The position numbers were made by a program, and so were the translations under genes. Of a DNA stretch of 64,000 nt, positions 12,498-24,139 are shown piece after piece (within the stretch, counting starts at the first letter, position 1; each line of letters starts with the position of its first letter). The DNA comes from Phoronis australis (taxonomy: Eukaryota; Phoronida; Phoronidae): NCBI GenBank assembly GCA_002633005.1, contig NMRA01000450.1, positions 99,253 to 163,252 on the forward strand, read 5' to 3'. The notes under the pieces are model-generated. The model searched no databases. It saw only the letters and a program-made list of their open reading frames with translations, and was not told the DNA's origin.

Positions 12498-14731
12498 GCC
12501 AGGTCCACTAGCGCGGCAAAATTCCCTCGACTCAGATCGCATTCTGGAACCCAACGTCGCCGCACGGCAAGTTTTCAACTTGTCAAGTTGCCACTAAAAA
12601 CGCAATTGATCCTAGACTTTCACTTACTTTACGTATTTTTGTCCCAATGGCGAACAGGTACACAAATGGACATACTTTATGTGGTCATGACGCATGCTCA
12701 GATGGAGTTATTCTGATAATTCTCCTCGCGGTGTCGCTGCTGTACTAGTGGTGATTGAATTGCGCATGCGTCGCTGTCTGCATGTAAGCAGCTGGTAATA
12801 AGACGGGATTGTTATCAAAATACGTCGTCGCGCTAAGCCTTAATATTGCTATTTTTCTTGGTGCAAGTCTTCGTCTGGTGGTCACAAATTCCCAAAAAAC
12901 CTAAGGTTACTACAGGCGTGGAGATTTGCGGTTAAAAGGGTCAACTAACTGACAAAACGTGTGTGGATGCCGAAGCCTCAGTTTGTGTTCTATGCCTTCC
13001 ATACATAACGTTACTTGGTAAGTTTTTAGCAACCAGTTCCTGTTGACATCGTTCGGTGATGTTATCCCCACCAGTTACCCCACTGAATAACGGGTTTATT
13101 CAGTGGAACTATGTGTCTCTTTTCGGAAACTCACCCGGGACCCGTATGGTAGGCTAGCAGCACATATTCACATTGTCCTGGGTGGGAGTGCCCCCAATAT
13201 AAGAGGCGTATGGTACGTGACACTCAGAAGACAAGGGTGACTTTTTCACAGCAGTTTCTCTTCAAAACTATGCTATGTCCAATAAAATTCTCTTGGTGAG
13301 TAAGTTTCCTTATTTTATAGCGGACCCCACCCCCAGGACTACCAGATTAGTTACCGAATTAACATGAATAAGCTATTCAGTAAATGTCATAACATTGCAT
13401 TGGAATAAAAGTTGACAATTAGAATGAATTTTATTTGTTGAGATCAGAAACATTTTAAAAATATTCATTGTAATATCACGTTTAGCCTGTTTCTCATATT
13501 TTAATTCAGATCTTAAATAAGACTGGAATACAAAGATCATTAGTTTCTACATATAAACATGAAGATGAAACGTCAAGTATGTCCTGCCTTACAAAAGTAG
13601 TTTTGTCTTGTGTTTTTTTATAATTTGCTAATATTTATCTGACTATTCTGTTACAGGTGAGAGAAAACGACTGAAACCAGCCGCCTGACCGTCTATTTTA
13701 CCTTTGAACAAAGTGAAAAGCAATCCTGCTGCAATAACCTGAGAGAATTGAACCTAATTCAGAAAGTCAGCCCTTGATATGCCCGATTATGGATTCCGTT
13801 GCATTGGGAAAATTACAATTGTTTTTTTTTAAATGATGGATAATCTGTCTGTTGTTTAACAGTAATTACAAATCGTGAGGCACCATAAAGATGCACTTTT
13901 TTCAAAAAATGGCTGTCGTTTGAATTTATAAACGACTTGCAACATTTCAAGGCTATCCAGTCATTGAGAATTCAAAAAGTTTAATATATTTTTATGGGTT
14001 TACAATGGATAGCAAAACAGTTTCATGAAATAAACTTGAAGGAACTTCGTGAAGGTTAAGAATTACCTCACCATTCTCTTTCCCCCAGATACTATTACCT
14101 GTTATTTCCAGACATTCAGTTGCACCAAATTTTACAACCCCAACCCGCTATGCCAACCCCCCGCTAAGGACCTGAATAAGTAAATTAAGAAAACGAGTTA
14201 CATATTGAAAAATACATGTAGCTGTACTTTTTCAAAGGCATTGTTCGTTGTCTCTGATGTATAGAAAGTAGGCTTTGACAACAGATTTGCACTGGATGGG
14301 AAAATCTTGCTGGTTAGCTGCTATCAACTGCTTCAAACCAATGTTTGTCCATTCAGGGGCGGTGCAGAAGCGATGCATATCTCCTCTGCACGGTACAAGC
14401 TAACAAACCTAAAAACCAAAGGTCACGTGGAAACTGACATGATAGATTTCCATTTCAACGTGTAATAGATTTCCGGAAGACATTTGCCATTGGGCTTGGT
14501 TGTAATTTAACGCACCAACCAATATCGAGTTGACAGCATGAACATTCAGCATTGATTGATGTAACTGTCACCGATAAACCTGTTAGAAATCAATCCAAAC
14601 ATTTGTAATACTGCTTTGATGTACGAAAAGATCCCGAGTGCTACGTCAAGTATCGTAACACACATCACAACAAAGATTAACCCGACTGTCGCGAAGTCGA
14701 CATCGGCGAGTACCTCAGTTAACAGGTATCA
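12498..14731. other. No supported gene
   Basis: No convincing frame is present. A perfect 11 bp hairpin (CCACTGAATAA and its reverse complement around a CGGGT loop) lies at 13078-13104. Otherwise this is AT-rich spacer. Confidence 0.5.
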
Positions 14732-14940
14732 GTAGAATAAACATGGAATAATCGTAAAAACAATCACAAACCCCACCTTTGCATAAGGTCGTGCTTACTT
14801 CCTCTCATAGAAGAACCCTTTTCACGCAATCTCAGATTCAGTTGGCACAGCTGCAAACCATTTCACCATGTATTTAAAGGGCTCTCGAAATCGAGGCTGC
14901 TTAATGTATCACCTCTAGTACACGCGCTCCCTCTTGTAAA
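14732..14940 (+). repeat. Dispersed repeat, copy 1
   Basis: About 200 bp align in reverse orientation with the last 205 bp of the window (63796-64000). Shared words include CTTACTTCCTCTCATAGAAG, CACCATGTATTTAAAGGGCT and CGAAATCGAGGCTG. The full length is unknown because the second copy runs off the window. Confidence 0.75.
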
Positions 14941-14994
14941 TGTGAATTTTCCAAATAGCCCCAATGCTTATTTAAGCATGATAACACTCTGTGG

Positions 14995-15056
14995 GCATAG
15001 GCGGATTTAGGGGGGCAGGGGGCCCAACCCCCCCCCCCTTGGCTGCCGCAAAACAA
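14995..15056 (-). repeat. SINE-tail-like fragment
   Basis: The GGCGGATTTAGG motif followed by G-rich and C-rich runs matches the tail region of the SINE at 15.7-16.0 kb in the opposite orientation. It is short and degenerate. Confidence 0.4.
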
Positions 15057-15205
15057 TAAAACAGCAAGAGCGTAGGGAAATGTTGGGTTTATCAATTAAC
15101 CCCGGTAATTAAAATTATACGGCTGAAACAAGATTTAAATGTGTGCAGTCTTAGTGTTTGGGGGGATCAGATCCAATTTCAAGTGTCAAATTCGGAACAC
15201 GGCGC

Positions 15206-15450
15206 AATCGTAACGGAACTATGGCTAAGTATAGGCCTCCCGCGATATCACAGGCGACCGGCAGTGGCGCTGGGCACTACTACTCCGTTTCCGTCGTCTG
15301 CTCCACTGTGCAATGAAGAAAATTACTTCATTCTTTAAAGAAAATGGAATCTTTGTGATGATGAAAAAACAGAAGCTTCAGGTAAGATGTCAATTTTAAT
15401 CGAAGCCTTGGTGAATCACTCAGAAACTCATAATTCTCTCTTTGTCAAAC
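15206..15450 (+). mobile_element. Inverted repeat arm with short first exon (left)
   Basis: This arm aligns over about 245 bp with the reverse complement of 16600-16859. Shared blocks include GAACTATGGCTAAGTA, the promoter-proximal CGTCGTCTG and the inner CTCTTTGTCAAAC. An ATG at 15313 opens a short frame with a KITSFF start that ends at a donor-like CAG|GTAAG near 15382. The start of a spliced transposase gene is the likeliest reading. The arms converge, so they are either TIR-like ends of one element or two insertions in opposite orientation. Confidence 0.6.
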
Positions 15451-15667
15451 CTTAACTTAAGACAATTTCCAATGCAATCGCGTCATTATTGCCAACACAA
15501 AAAACGGATTTGGTGTTTTGGGCAATTGAAGACTATTTTAAATACAATAGTTTTGTTACAAACTGATTGCACAAAATATAAAACATGTAATAAGCATTAC
15601 AAAAAGAAGTTTTCGCTGTGGACCATCAACAAATAGGTCTCTTGGTCTCAATGTAGAAGTTAAATCG

Positions 15668-15975
15668 TGTTGGTGCAGTGGTAAAGCAAGCGCGATCTAT
15701 ACGCCATATCGTGAGTTCGAATCCGTGGCTCTTGCAGTTGTTCCTGTTTGATTTTTTTTTTTGCCTTTTTTTCTTGAATAATACTTCGGGAATCAAGGAA
15801 AATGCTTCATTTTTAGAGGAAAAAAAACAGAAAAATTTCCTGGGCGGAAGGGTGGCAAACCCCCCTCCCGACCTCCCCCCATTCGGTGCTATGGTCATCT
15901 ACAATCGTGCTTTGAGCAAATGTTTACTGACGAAATGTTGGAGCCCCCCTTGTGATATCCTAGATCCGCCACTAG
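15668..15975 (+). mobile_element. tRNA-derived SINE
   Basis: The head carries a Pol III A box (TGGTGCAGTGG, 15671-15681) and a B box (AGTTCGAATCC, 15714-15724) at tRNA-like spacing. A T-rich stretch and a body shared with 12313-12497 follow. The copy ends with GATATCCTAGATCCGCCACT, whose core recurs elsewhere in the window. It lies between two convergent inverted repeat arms, which points to nested insertion. It is not a functional tRNA, because the acceptor stem does not pair. Confidence 0.7.
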
Positions 15976-16089
15976 TGTGTATTAGCATCACCTCCTGAAA
16001 GAAGATTTTATAAATAACCAAATTAATTAATTGTTTTGAAGTATTAAAACAGTTTAACCGCGGTATTGCAGTTGATTTATAAATGGAAA

Positions 16090-16160
16090 ATTCGTAAATT
16101 TGCCAGGATTCACTTCTGGTCAGAGTGTTCGTGCTCTTCAATTGCGCCACCACGCTCCCA
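16090..16160 (-). mobile_element. Degenerate tRNA-like SINE head
   Basis: On the minus strand the order is TGGCGCAATTG (A-box-like), a CACGAACACTCTG anticodon-arm-like section, and AAGTGAATCCTGG (B-box-like, missing the TTCGA core). This suggests an old tRNA-derived retroposon different from the one at 15668. Support is weaker because the B box is degenerate. Confidence 0.35.
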
Positions 16161-16196
16161 GTTAATACACAAAGCTAGGAGACTACACTCTTTCAC

Positions 16197-16364
16197 GAAA
16201 GGTAGCACAGTATTGTTTAAAATGGCTTCTCATTGGTTCAAGTAATGAGGCCAACTTGCGCACGAGGTGGCGATGTGATCGTAAACTTCCGACCAAGCAT
16301 GTGCATTGATGCTCACACACGGAATTTCGTGTGTCGTTCATCATGTTTCCACAGAGCCACTTTT
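16197..16364 (+). mobile_element. MITE copy 2, internally deleted
   Basis: Same family as 1700-2061. It keeps the left terminus with the ATGGCTTCTCATTGG block and the right end with GACCAAGCATGTGCATTGATG and CCACAGAGCCACTTTT. It lacks about 190 bp of the middle, a typical MITE deletion derivative. Confidence 0.7.
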
Positions 16365-16599
16365 CAATATAGGCGGCGCCGTTTCAGAAAGTAAGAGACT
16401 TACTTGTTTATGGTGTACAGCGCTCGTGCGAAAACCTGCTTCTTAACTTAATGTTTATCACACGTTTTCGATTTTGTGCAACCAGTTCGTAGCAGAAGTT
16501 GCTGGGTTTAAAACAGTCTTAAAGTGCCTAAAAGACCAAATCCATTTTTTGTATTGGGTTTAACCACGCGCTTGCTTTGCAAATCTTCTTAGTTTTCAT

Positions 16600-16859
16600 G
16601 TTTGACAAAGAGAGAATTGTGAGTTTATGAATGATTCACTGAGGCTTCAATTAAAATTTATATCTTACCAGCAGCTTCTGTTTCTTCGTCACCACTCAGC
16701 GTCCGTTTCCTTTGAAAAAATGTAGTAATTTTATTCATTGCACAGAGGCGCAGACGACGGAATCGGAGTGGTAGTGCGGAGTGCCACTGCCAGTCGCCTA
16801 GGATATCACGTGCATATCTACTGCGAGCGGCATTACTTAGCCATAGTTACCATTACGGA
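16600..16859 (-). mobile_element. Inverted repeat arm with short first exon (right)
   Basis: This is the reverse-oriented partner of 15206-15450. An ATG at 16736-16738 (minus strand) begins a 23-codon frame with an NKITTFF start and an acidic tail. It ends at 16669 before a consensus GTAAG donor. N-termini of the form (K/R)-I-T-x-FF, starting directly after Met and followed by an intron, are seen in several domesticated or hAT-like transposase genes. The I-x-x-FF core also resembles a PCNA-binding motif. The function is inferred, not shown. Confidence 0.55.
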
Positions 16860-16864
16860 CACTT

Positions 16865-19800
16865 AAATCGCGTCTCTACTGCTGAGGCTATCTTCACATT
16901 GTTGCAGTCCATGTAACAAAACTGTTACGTACATGTACAGTGTAAGCAAAGAATGCACGTTTGCGTTCGCGTTTAACGTGTAGCCGAAGCTCTTTGTTGA
17001 ACAAAAGCAACCCAGAGCGAAGATATTCGCCCATCGTCCGCAATATATACAGAAATGAGGAACGTAAATATTTCCGCGGTATGTCAGATGCATCCAAAAT
17101 AATTCAGCATCACTTATGCAAGCTCGCCTCATCAGTAGAGTAGGGCGCAGGATTGTACCAAATTATTAGGTTCGTAGCCCCCCCGGGGGATTTGATCGAA
17201 CCCCCAACGAGGAAGAGGTCCAGCCCTAGCCTATCCGATAGGATAAGGTATTATTTAGATGCACAACAAAATTGTTGTAGCTGCTAGTTCTACTAACCAC
17301 AATCACGAGCAAGTTAATAATAATTTTGAATTTGCTTCCGATGTAAAGCGCTTCACATAAACATCGGGTCGTATCCGGCCTGATCGGTGACTACGTTGAT
17401 GGGCGATTAGACTGAGAAGGCTTTATGTTATTCATCGGCATTGAAAGCGGGTGATCTCTACACCATACAGAAACACGGGAGTCTAGAAGTAAATGTCTAT
17501 GCCTGGCACAAACTACCGGATATATAGCATTGAGAGAGCTCCCCAAAGTAGTGCGGTGTGAATGCCTTAAAATCGAACAAGAAACAAAAGAGCAGAAGAT
17601 GGATTTGTTATTTGCTACTTCGGTGTACTTTCTAGCATAGTATGGATAAAGTGCAAGCATCTTCAAATTTCAAATTGAAAGTGATCGTCAAATATCTTGT
17701 TCATCAAGTGTACACTTTAATTGTGGATTGGTAAATTGACAGGCACGCGTTTATACACGTGTGTGCGTTTCCGTTCTTTTAAATTCAGTACACGCCGACG
17801 GTAAGTTCACTGACTACTGTGTCGTTTCTCAAAAATCAGACATTTATCTACCGCGTTTTCTTGCACTGAAAAATCCCCGAATGTTCATATTATTAGGTAA
17901 GTCTAGACCTAATTAAAACTTTGGTCAATGAAGAAAGTCTTCTCTTGTAAATCAATGTCAATGGTGCACAGCCTCGCAAATTTTTTACCAGCAACAATCT
18001 TGATGGAAAAGATTTCCAAGGTTACTTGTCCGAAGGTTCACTACTCCGAATGTTCGCTACCTTCGAAAGTTCACTACTTCGAATGTCCAAAATTCCGAAA
18101 CTCGGACTGCGACAGTTCATTACTCTGATTTTCTACTAATGATTCGGAACTGACATGAAAAAAGTATTAGTTTGTGTCCTTTTAGTAACCATTTAAATGG
18201 TGTGCAATTGTTCAATAGTCCCAAAAATTTACTTCCGAAATGTAGCTGTCAATGTCTGTTGTCATCTATGAAAGCCGATCATAACATCTTACTCGAAGAC
18301 GTATGGTCGTGGTCATTCACTTCAGAATAGGATGGGACTTACCTTGTACGTGAGATATAGAGGGTTTGTGGCTGTCGTGTGAAGAGGCACAGGGTTATCG
18401 CCGGCGCCCAAGTAGATTGACCATTTCATTCACTTCAAAGGGGGAGAAAAACATTCAATGAATCATTAGTATGATCAGGAAAATCATCCGCAATCTAAGT
18501 AAAAATGGAATGATACAAGTGAAAATGAATGGAACATGGAAAAGCCCGAAAGAATGATGCTCCTGTTCGATTCTTTATTATAAGGAAATGGCCACCAACT
18601 ACGTGACCAAAGGAAAGGGAGAGTAGAATTTAGGGAATTTTTTATTCTAATTAATACAAAGTTTATAAGCCCTTTACGCCATACATTGAAGGTGCAACCA
18701 CTGCTCACGGGCAAACAATTGGACGTTGTTAATTTGCGATTCTTGATCATTCCGCGGTTGTTCAAACAGGCCTTATGTGGTTAAATTTTGCTGGTAAACT
18801 ACTGTAGCACCATTTACATGCTTGGTGGTATTCAGAATTGATGAACTGTAGGTCTTATGGTCATGAGATTGACTGCTACCTTCCTTGTACGATTGGTAAG
18901 AAAATGTGGAAGACATTTTTGACAGAAGACGAGCTAATCGTAAGTTACAGTTAGAAAATGTACGATAGTAAAACTGTTGTATTAATAATTTGCGCACTTT
19001 TAAATTGCAACATTTAAAAAATTAGAGCTTTATTTTGATATAAGCTTACAACATATTTTAAATGATATTGAAACATATTATAAATATTTGCTTTGATTTG
19101 TCATGTACATGCAGAAGACTTAGTGCTACAATTTATTATGTATAACAGACTCTCGTTTCGTGGCACGATGCGATGCTGCTAATTTTTGGCAAAAATCAAA
19201 CGCCATAGGGACTTGATTTCTAACTTGATTTGCGCAATATTATGTTGACCTATAAAAGTGTACTGGTTGATGCTGGCACTAGTCATCTTTGCTCAATTAT
19301 TTGCAAGCTCAAACTCTTATAAAACTGTTGGCTTTATAAGGTAATCCCACCCGCCATTATAAACAAAGATACTGGTAACTATAAAATCTTTGTTATAAAG
19401 GAAACAACAATGCTAGATGTGAATCTCCTTCAACATTAGTGACAAATAAACACCTAGTTCTTGGTGTATTCGGACCATATTTTTCCTCTTCTTTTTAAAG
19501 AAAACCACGTACATCTTGAGGGTATGCAATTTTTATGTATGGCTACTATTCACCAATGCTGCTTATTCGAATGTTTGCAAATAAACGTCTCCGGGAAGCC
19601 TTTTAAGGCTCGTGTAAACCGGTTAGGAGTCCGTCCGATTTGTCAAAAACAACGACCATTTCGATGACGACATTGTTACCTGCTGAACAGTCTAACTATT
19701 ATGCTTAGAATTAGGTGAAACCGTTACCTGGGGTAAATTACGTACTGAATTTGATAGTAATCGTTGTGCTCGATGGAAGTTGAGTAAAATCCGCAGTATA

Positions 19801-20630
19801 ACCTAGGAATAGGTCTATCTATCAGTGTTGTGTCTGAAACTGAGTGTAATGTTATTCTGGTTAGATAGACCCTGTTTGTCACTCGATGGTCGTGGATTGG
19901 ATTTTTACCTGCTGGCAATTTTCAAACTTTGAATTTTAGTTACAAAATTATTCGCGCATTTTCATTGCCAAAAGAAGCGACGACTATCACCAGGGAGTCT
20001 ACACTCTACTAACCAGCTAGCTAGTCCACTTGAGCACAAACCAGTGGATGAGCGATGTCAGCCTCAGGTTGAATGCAGGCAAATTGGGTAGTGTTTGTAG
20101 ACCGAAGGTTGTTGTGAGAAAAGTGAGACCATACAAAATCAAGCGTGGGAGTGGGAGGCAACCAGTTTGATGCCTGTTATTTAGTGGAGAAACCTGGTTC
20201 TCAAATTTCAGGACCCTTGGAGTCGTCATATCATTTTATAGGACAATATACTATGAACGGGACTTCCACAAAGGTAAAGGGGTATGGCCAAAGGCAGATC
20301 AGTAGAAGCATTAACAAAGGTTGGTCAGATTACATCTCAGATGACTGGGTGTAGTTTGTCTTTGAATTATCAGTGGTATAGTTCCGATTGGGTAACTAAA
20401 GGGCTGGGAACAAGGGAAGGTTGGTAAAAGTGCTTGCTTTTATCTTATGTACAAATAAATTTACTTCCCTGTCATTTTAATGTTCATTTTTGCGTCCAAA
20501 GGAGGGGAGCAGGATCCCTGCCCCGTAACCTTAAATCGGGGTCCAATGAAGGTGGAACTCACTCAGAAGAAGGAGAAGATGTTGACTTCAGTTAAAACCC
20601 GTATCGCTTACGAAGATGACGCCCAAGCAA
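16865..20630. other. No supported gene
   Basis: Several 60-95 codon frames (for example 17391-17666 and 18484-18765, minus) lack recognised domains. A degenerate tandem of TTCACTAC/TTCGAA(T/A)GT words lies at 18020-18110. No RNA gene was recognised. Confidence 0.45.
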
Positions 20631-21489
20631 CAATTTGACATGAATTCCATACTAATGATACTTGGTCTAAATGAAAAGTTGGTCGTTGTGTCAGAAGGCA
20701 GGTTTATATTTACTCTAAATTCCAATAGAGCATAGAGTCTTTACAAGAGCAGAAACGAACCTTTGATGCAGATTGTGAGGATGCAGGTGACCAAGAAGAC
20801 AAGGTCAAGGGTGAACAGCAGCTCTGAATCCCTGCAAGACGACAATAGTGACATTTGTTAGAAGACCTTCAGTTTAAAATTCATTCTGAGGTCCCTTTAC
20901 TGAAAAATCAGACTTGTATTTATGAATTTGAAACAGTGACATTGAATCGGCAGTTTGGGTAATACATGGGCAAATTTAGGGGATACGAGGGGCTCAGGTC
21001 GCATTTTGGACTTGGAATGGGTAACTAGGCAAAATACTGGCTTACAATTATGTTGATGGTTGTAAATCATGGGTTTCATGTGCACACACAATAGGCCTTT
21101 TGAAATTGACATGCAAGTGCAGTGAAAGTAGTTCCTTGTGAAGCCTGTTTGTGGTCATACAACTATCCCGGTTGACCTATGTAAATAAACAAAGGGTTTT
21201 TAGACCTGGCTGAGATAATATTTTTTTTATTACGCCTATGAGTTTTGAATGGCCAACCTGGAATGCTACATTATGGCCAAGATGATAAATTGTTTTTGGG
21301 CAATCACAAGAAGGTCTTTGGAAATCGTGATTGTTCCCCACACCAAAATGATACACAGAAATTCAACCAGCAATTGGAGTTAGATTGTAGTTGTACTTAA
21401 GTTTTAAGCCAGTTGAAAATGTTCACATACGAATTAGGTACTTTAAAACTGTTTTTTGTTCAACTGGATTTCAACTGGACGTCCCTGTG
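20631..21489 (+). repeat. Dispersed repeat copy 1, interrupted
   Basis: Segments 20631-20945 and 21290-21489 align in the same order and orientation with 27589-28108. Identical words include TCCAATAGAGCATAGAGTCT, GAAACAGTGACATTGAATCG, ATCGTGATTG and TAAGCCAGTTGAAAA. About 345 bp lie between the two segments in this copy against about 30 bp in the other, so this copy carries an insertion or the other a deletion. There is no recognisable protein. Confidence 0.75.
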
Positions 21490-21540
21490 CCACTTGAAAA
21501 AGATGGTAACGTAATAATATTAATGGCACTTAATTATAGT

Positions 21541-21784
21541 CAGTGATCTTTTATCTTTCAGAAAATATATACTTTTACTGGTTGACATAGCCTGTTGTTA
21601 TATATGAGTTAAAGTGGATTTCAGTAAATAAGGTTCGAGGTAACTATTTAATGTGGCATCAATATCCCCACTTAAGGTTATTTCCAACCTTATTTAGTGG
21701 CCTCCATTCTATCACTTATATCAAAAAACTAAGCTTTGTCAACTAGTAAAAGTAAATATTTTCTGAAAGAACAAAGACCACGAA
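21541..21784. repeat. Fold-back repeat 1 (about 95 bp arms)
   Basis: The outer arms carry CTTTCAGAAAATATATAC and TTTTACTGGTTGACA, with their near-perfect reverse complement at 21733-21784. The inner arms carry AAATAAGGTT, also inverted near 21690. The whole can fold into one long hairpin, consistent with a fold-back transposon or palindromic MITE. Confidence 0.75.
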
Positions 21785-21879
21785 ATCTAAATATACTTTT
21801 TGTATTTATTTGTCATTATTATTTTTACGTAAAAAACTTTTTTAAGTAAAAATTTTATTTTTAAGAAAGGTAAATTCAT

Positions 21880-22140
21880 AGCAAAATAACCCCTCGGTCG
21901 ATTTTACCGAAACCTTTTTTAAATGAAAACTTCATCAATTACCTCAAAAACGCTGTTAGGTATTTTTGTCAAAAATTGAAGTCGTATTCGTCTTTGTCAC
22001 ATTACACAAAAACTAAGCTTTTATATCAAAAATCCTAACAGCGTTTTTGAGATTGGTGACTAAATATTAAGTTTAGAAAGTTTCATCGAAATCCATCTAG
22101 AGAACTCATGTTCCTAAGTTTTGGTTAATTATTCTGCGAA
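21880..22140. repeat. Fold-back repeat 2
   Basis: The arms near 21934-21972 and 22024-22058 share CTCAAAAACGCTGTTAGG in inverted orientation. Weaker pairing extends outward to about 21890 and 22105. The loop is about 50 bp. No coding frame is present. Confidence 0.7.
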
Positions 22141-23599
22141 AACTTGTTTTCGGTATACATAACCTATATAATCCTTAAATATGTCACCTATTTCAATTTT
22201 TTTTGCAATGGACCAATTTTGCAGTGCGTAACTAACTTAAATATCATTAAAACATCAAATAGACCTATCTTTCGCAGCCAACTTTTGCCGTTTTGTACGA
22301 CCTACTTAGAAAAGTAGGTCACAGTTTATAGCCTGTACACGTCACGTGCTGGGAGACTGATACCAAACCAAGTAAGAAATGGATAACAAAAATTGAATTG
22401 GTGGTTAAAGTAAGTCGTTAACGTGAAATCGAAACATCGAAATGTTAACTTAATAATTGAATTAAGGAATAAGGAGGAGGATTTATCTCTTTTCTCAACT
22501 TTCTGTGTTCATGACCAGACTGAGGCCTGAGGCAACTCGTAGCATTTGTTTTCAACGTCAACGGTCGTATGCATGTAGACCCACAACTCCTTTAGGATAA
22601 AAACTACGTTTTGTATTCGTTTTCCCCGGGACCATTCTCTCATAACCACACCTCGTTGGTTCAGTGTTATGGCAAATTTGTGAATGAAAGGACTGAGGGT
22701 ATACCGAAGCTGTTCTGTACCTGGCGGGAGACTCGGTTTACTTGAAAGCCCTTTAACCTTTGACCTTGGATAAGTGCTAAATAAATATCCACGCGGTTGT
22801 GCGGTTCCAAGGTGGTTCTGCCAAATCTTTTTTTCTCGCTACGCAGTATATAATTCGTATTTGAAGTTCCCCGAGAATGAAGATAAGGTATTTTGCTAGA
22901 CACAAGTGAAATTTTGTAAAAATGGCCAATTTTTGTGAATAAGGTTGGAAATATCCTTAAAAGTGGACTACGATTACTCTGAAAATCTTGGGTACGAAAT
23001 TTAACGCTCTTGTCAAGTTGTTTCTCAATATAAACTAATATAAAATCACTCACGAAAGAGACTTTTGCTTTACCCAAACTAGTATTCTGGTGACAAAAGA
23101 GCAAGTCAGTAGGCCAACGAAGACGAAACGCAATTGATGAGATTCTTGTTTTTTGCATTTTTCTCATCTAATAAATGTTTCCTTTTCATACAGAAAATTG
23201 AGACACATAAGAAAATCGAGGGTACCTGCCAGAGCAGACCCACCTAAAGTAATAAAGCTGGGTTCATCCCTATTAATGGACTCATCCCGGTAGGTCCACC
23301 TACATTTATATATAGCTAGAACACCCCAGTGGGTCAACCTATTTAAACATAATTCCCCGCCCCAACAGGTGGACCGTTCCCAGCCGTTCACAGATAGGAC
23401 TTAGTTCCTCTACATTTATGTAGGTGGACCAGTTAGTGTGGGTACACGTATAGAGGCGGGTTCCTCCCAAATGCTATGCGCGCACCCGCCATGGTTGGTA
23501 GTTTACGCCATGGCAGGTCCACTTGCCCTGACAGATGCTCTTGCTAGATCTATTTATAGATGTAATCCCCCCTTGTTTATGCACGCTCAATGTGATATG
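22141..23599. other. No supported gene; one long unassigned frame
   Basis: A 166-codon minus-strand frame (23167-22667) is the longest here. It has no recognised domain, lies in repeat-rich DNA and contains a block near 22938-22967 that repeats the AAATAAGG arm of the 21.5 kb fold-back. I treat it as chance or repeat-derived. Confidence 0.4.
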
Positions 23600-23733
23600 G
23601 GATTAAGTAATCTTTGAATGTAAAACTAAAACTGGGTGCATGGGAAAATATTTACAATGTGACGAGGGATTAAGTAACCTTTGAATGGGAAACTGAAACT
23701 AGATGCATGGGAAAATATTTACAATGTGACGAA
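23600..23733. repeat. Tandem duplication, period 67 bp
   Basis: Two adjacent units begin at 23600 and 23667 with GGATTAAGTAA and share GCATGGGAAAATATTTACAA. They differ at a handful of positions, so the duplication is fairly recent. Non-coding. Confidence 0.85.
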
Positions 23734-23813
23734 ACCTATACGGAGGTACTAACACACTAGAAGTAGAAATACGTTCAGCAAAACAATTAGTATCCTCTGA
23801 CACAGCTCTACTG

Positions 23814-24139
23814 AAAAGTGGCCCTGTGGAAACATGATGAACGACACACCGAATTCTGTATGTGGGCATCAATACGCATGCCTTGGTCGGAAGAATACTG
23901 ATCACACCGCCATCACGTTATGCTCTGTACTTATTTGGGCTTAAACCACTGGATAAAGGTTCCCATTTTTAATAAAATGTAACTATACAAGTCAAAGTTG
24001 GTCGCCATACTTGGTAGCTGTAAACTGAAAGAGGTTTCCCAGATTTCAATCAATGGGAATGACTGAATGTAAGACGTCAGTTTCATTTCTTTAACTAATG
24101 AGAAGCCATGTTAAACACCATTCGACAGTGTTACCTTTT
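23814..24139 (-). mobile_element. MITE copy 3
   Basis: Reverse-oriented member of the family at 1700-2061. The termini are AAAAGTGGCCCTGTGGAAAC at the left and the inverted ACAGTGTTACCTTTT at the right. The internal words GGTCGCCATA, TTTCCCAGATTTCA and AATGAGAAGCCATG match copy 1 in reverse. Nearly full length. Confidence 0.7.

Noticed and set aside
12313-15975. The CGGATC words at 12313 and 15960 as terminal inverted repeats of one 3.6 kb DNA transposon
   Set aside because: The similarity extends about 185 bp inward on both and includes a SINE body, so these are two oppositely oriented SINE copies.
17169-17205. B-box-like GGTTCGATCAAATCC on the minus strand
   Set aside because: No A box or tRNA fold at the expected distance; probably chance.
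22667-23167. 166-codon minus-strand frame
   Set aside because: It is long for chance, but no motif or family is visible and part of it overlaps a repeated fold-back arm. I do not report it as a gene.
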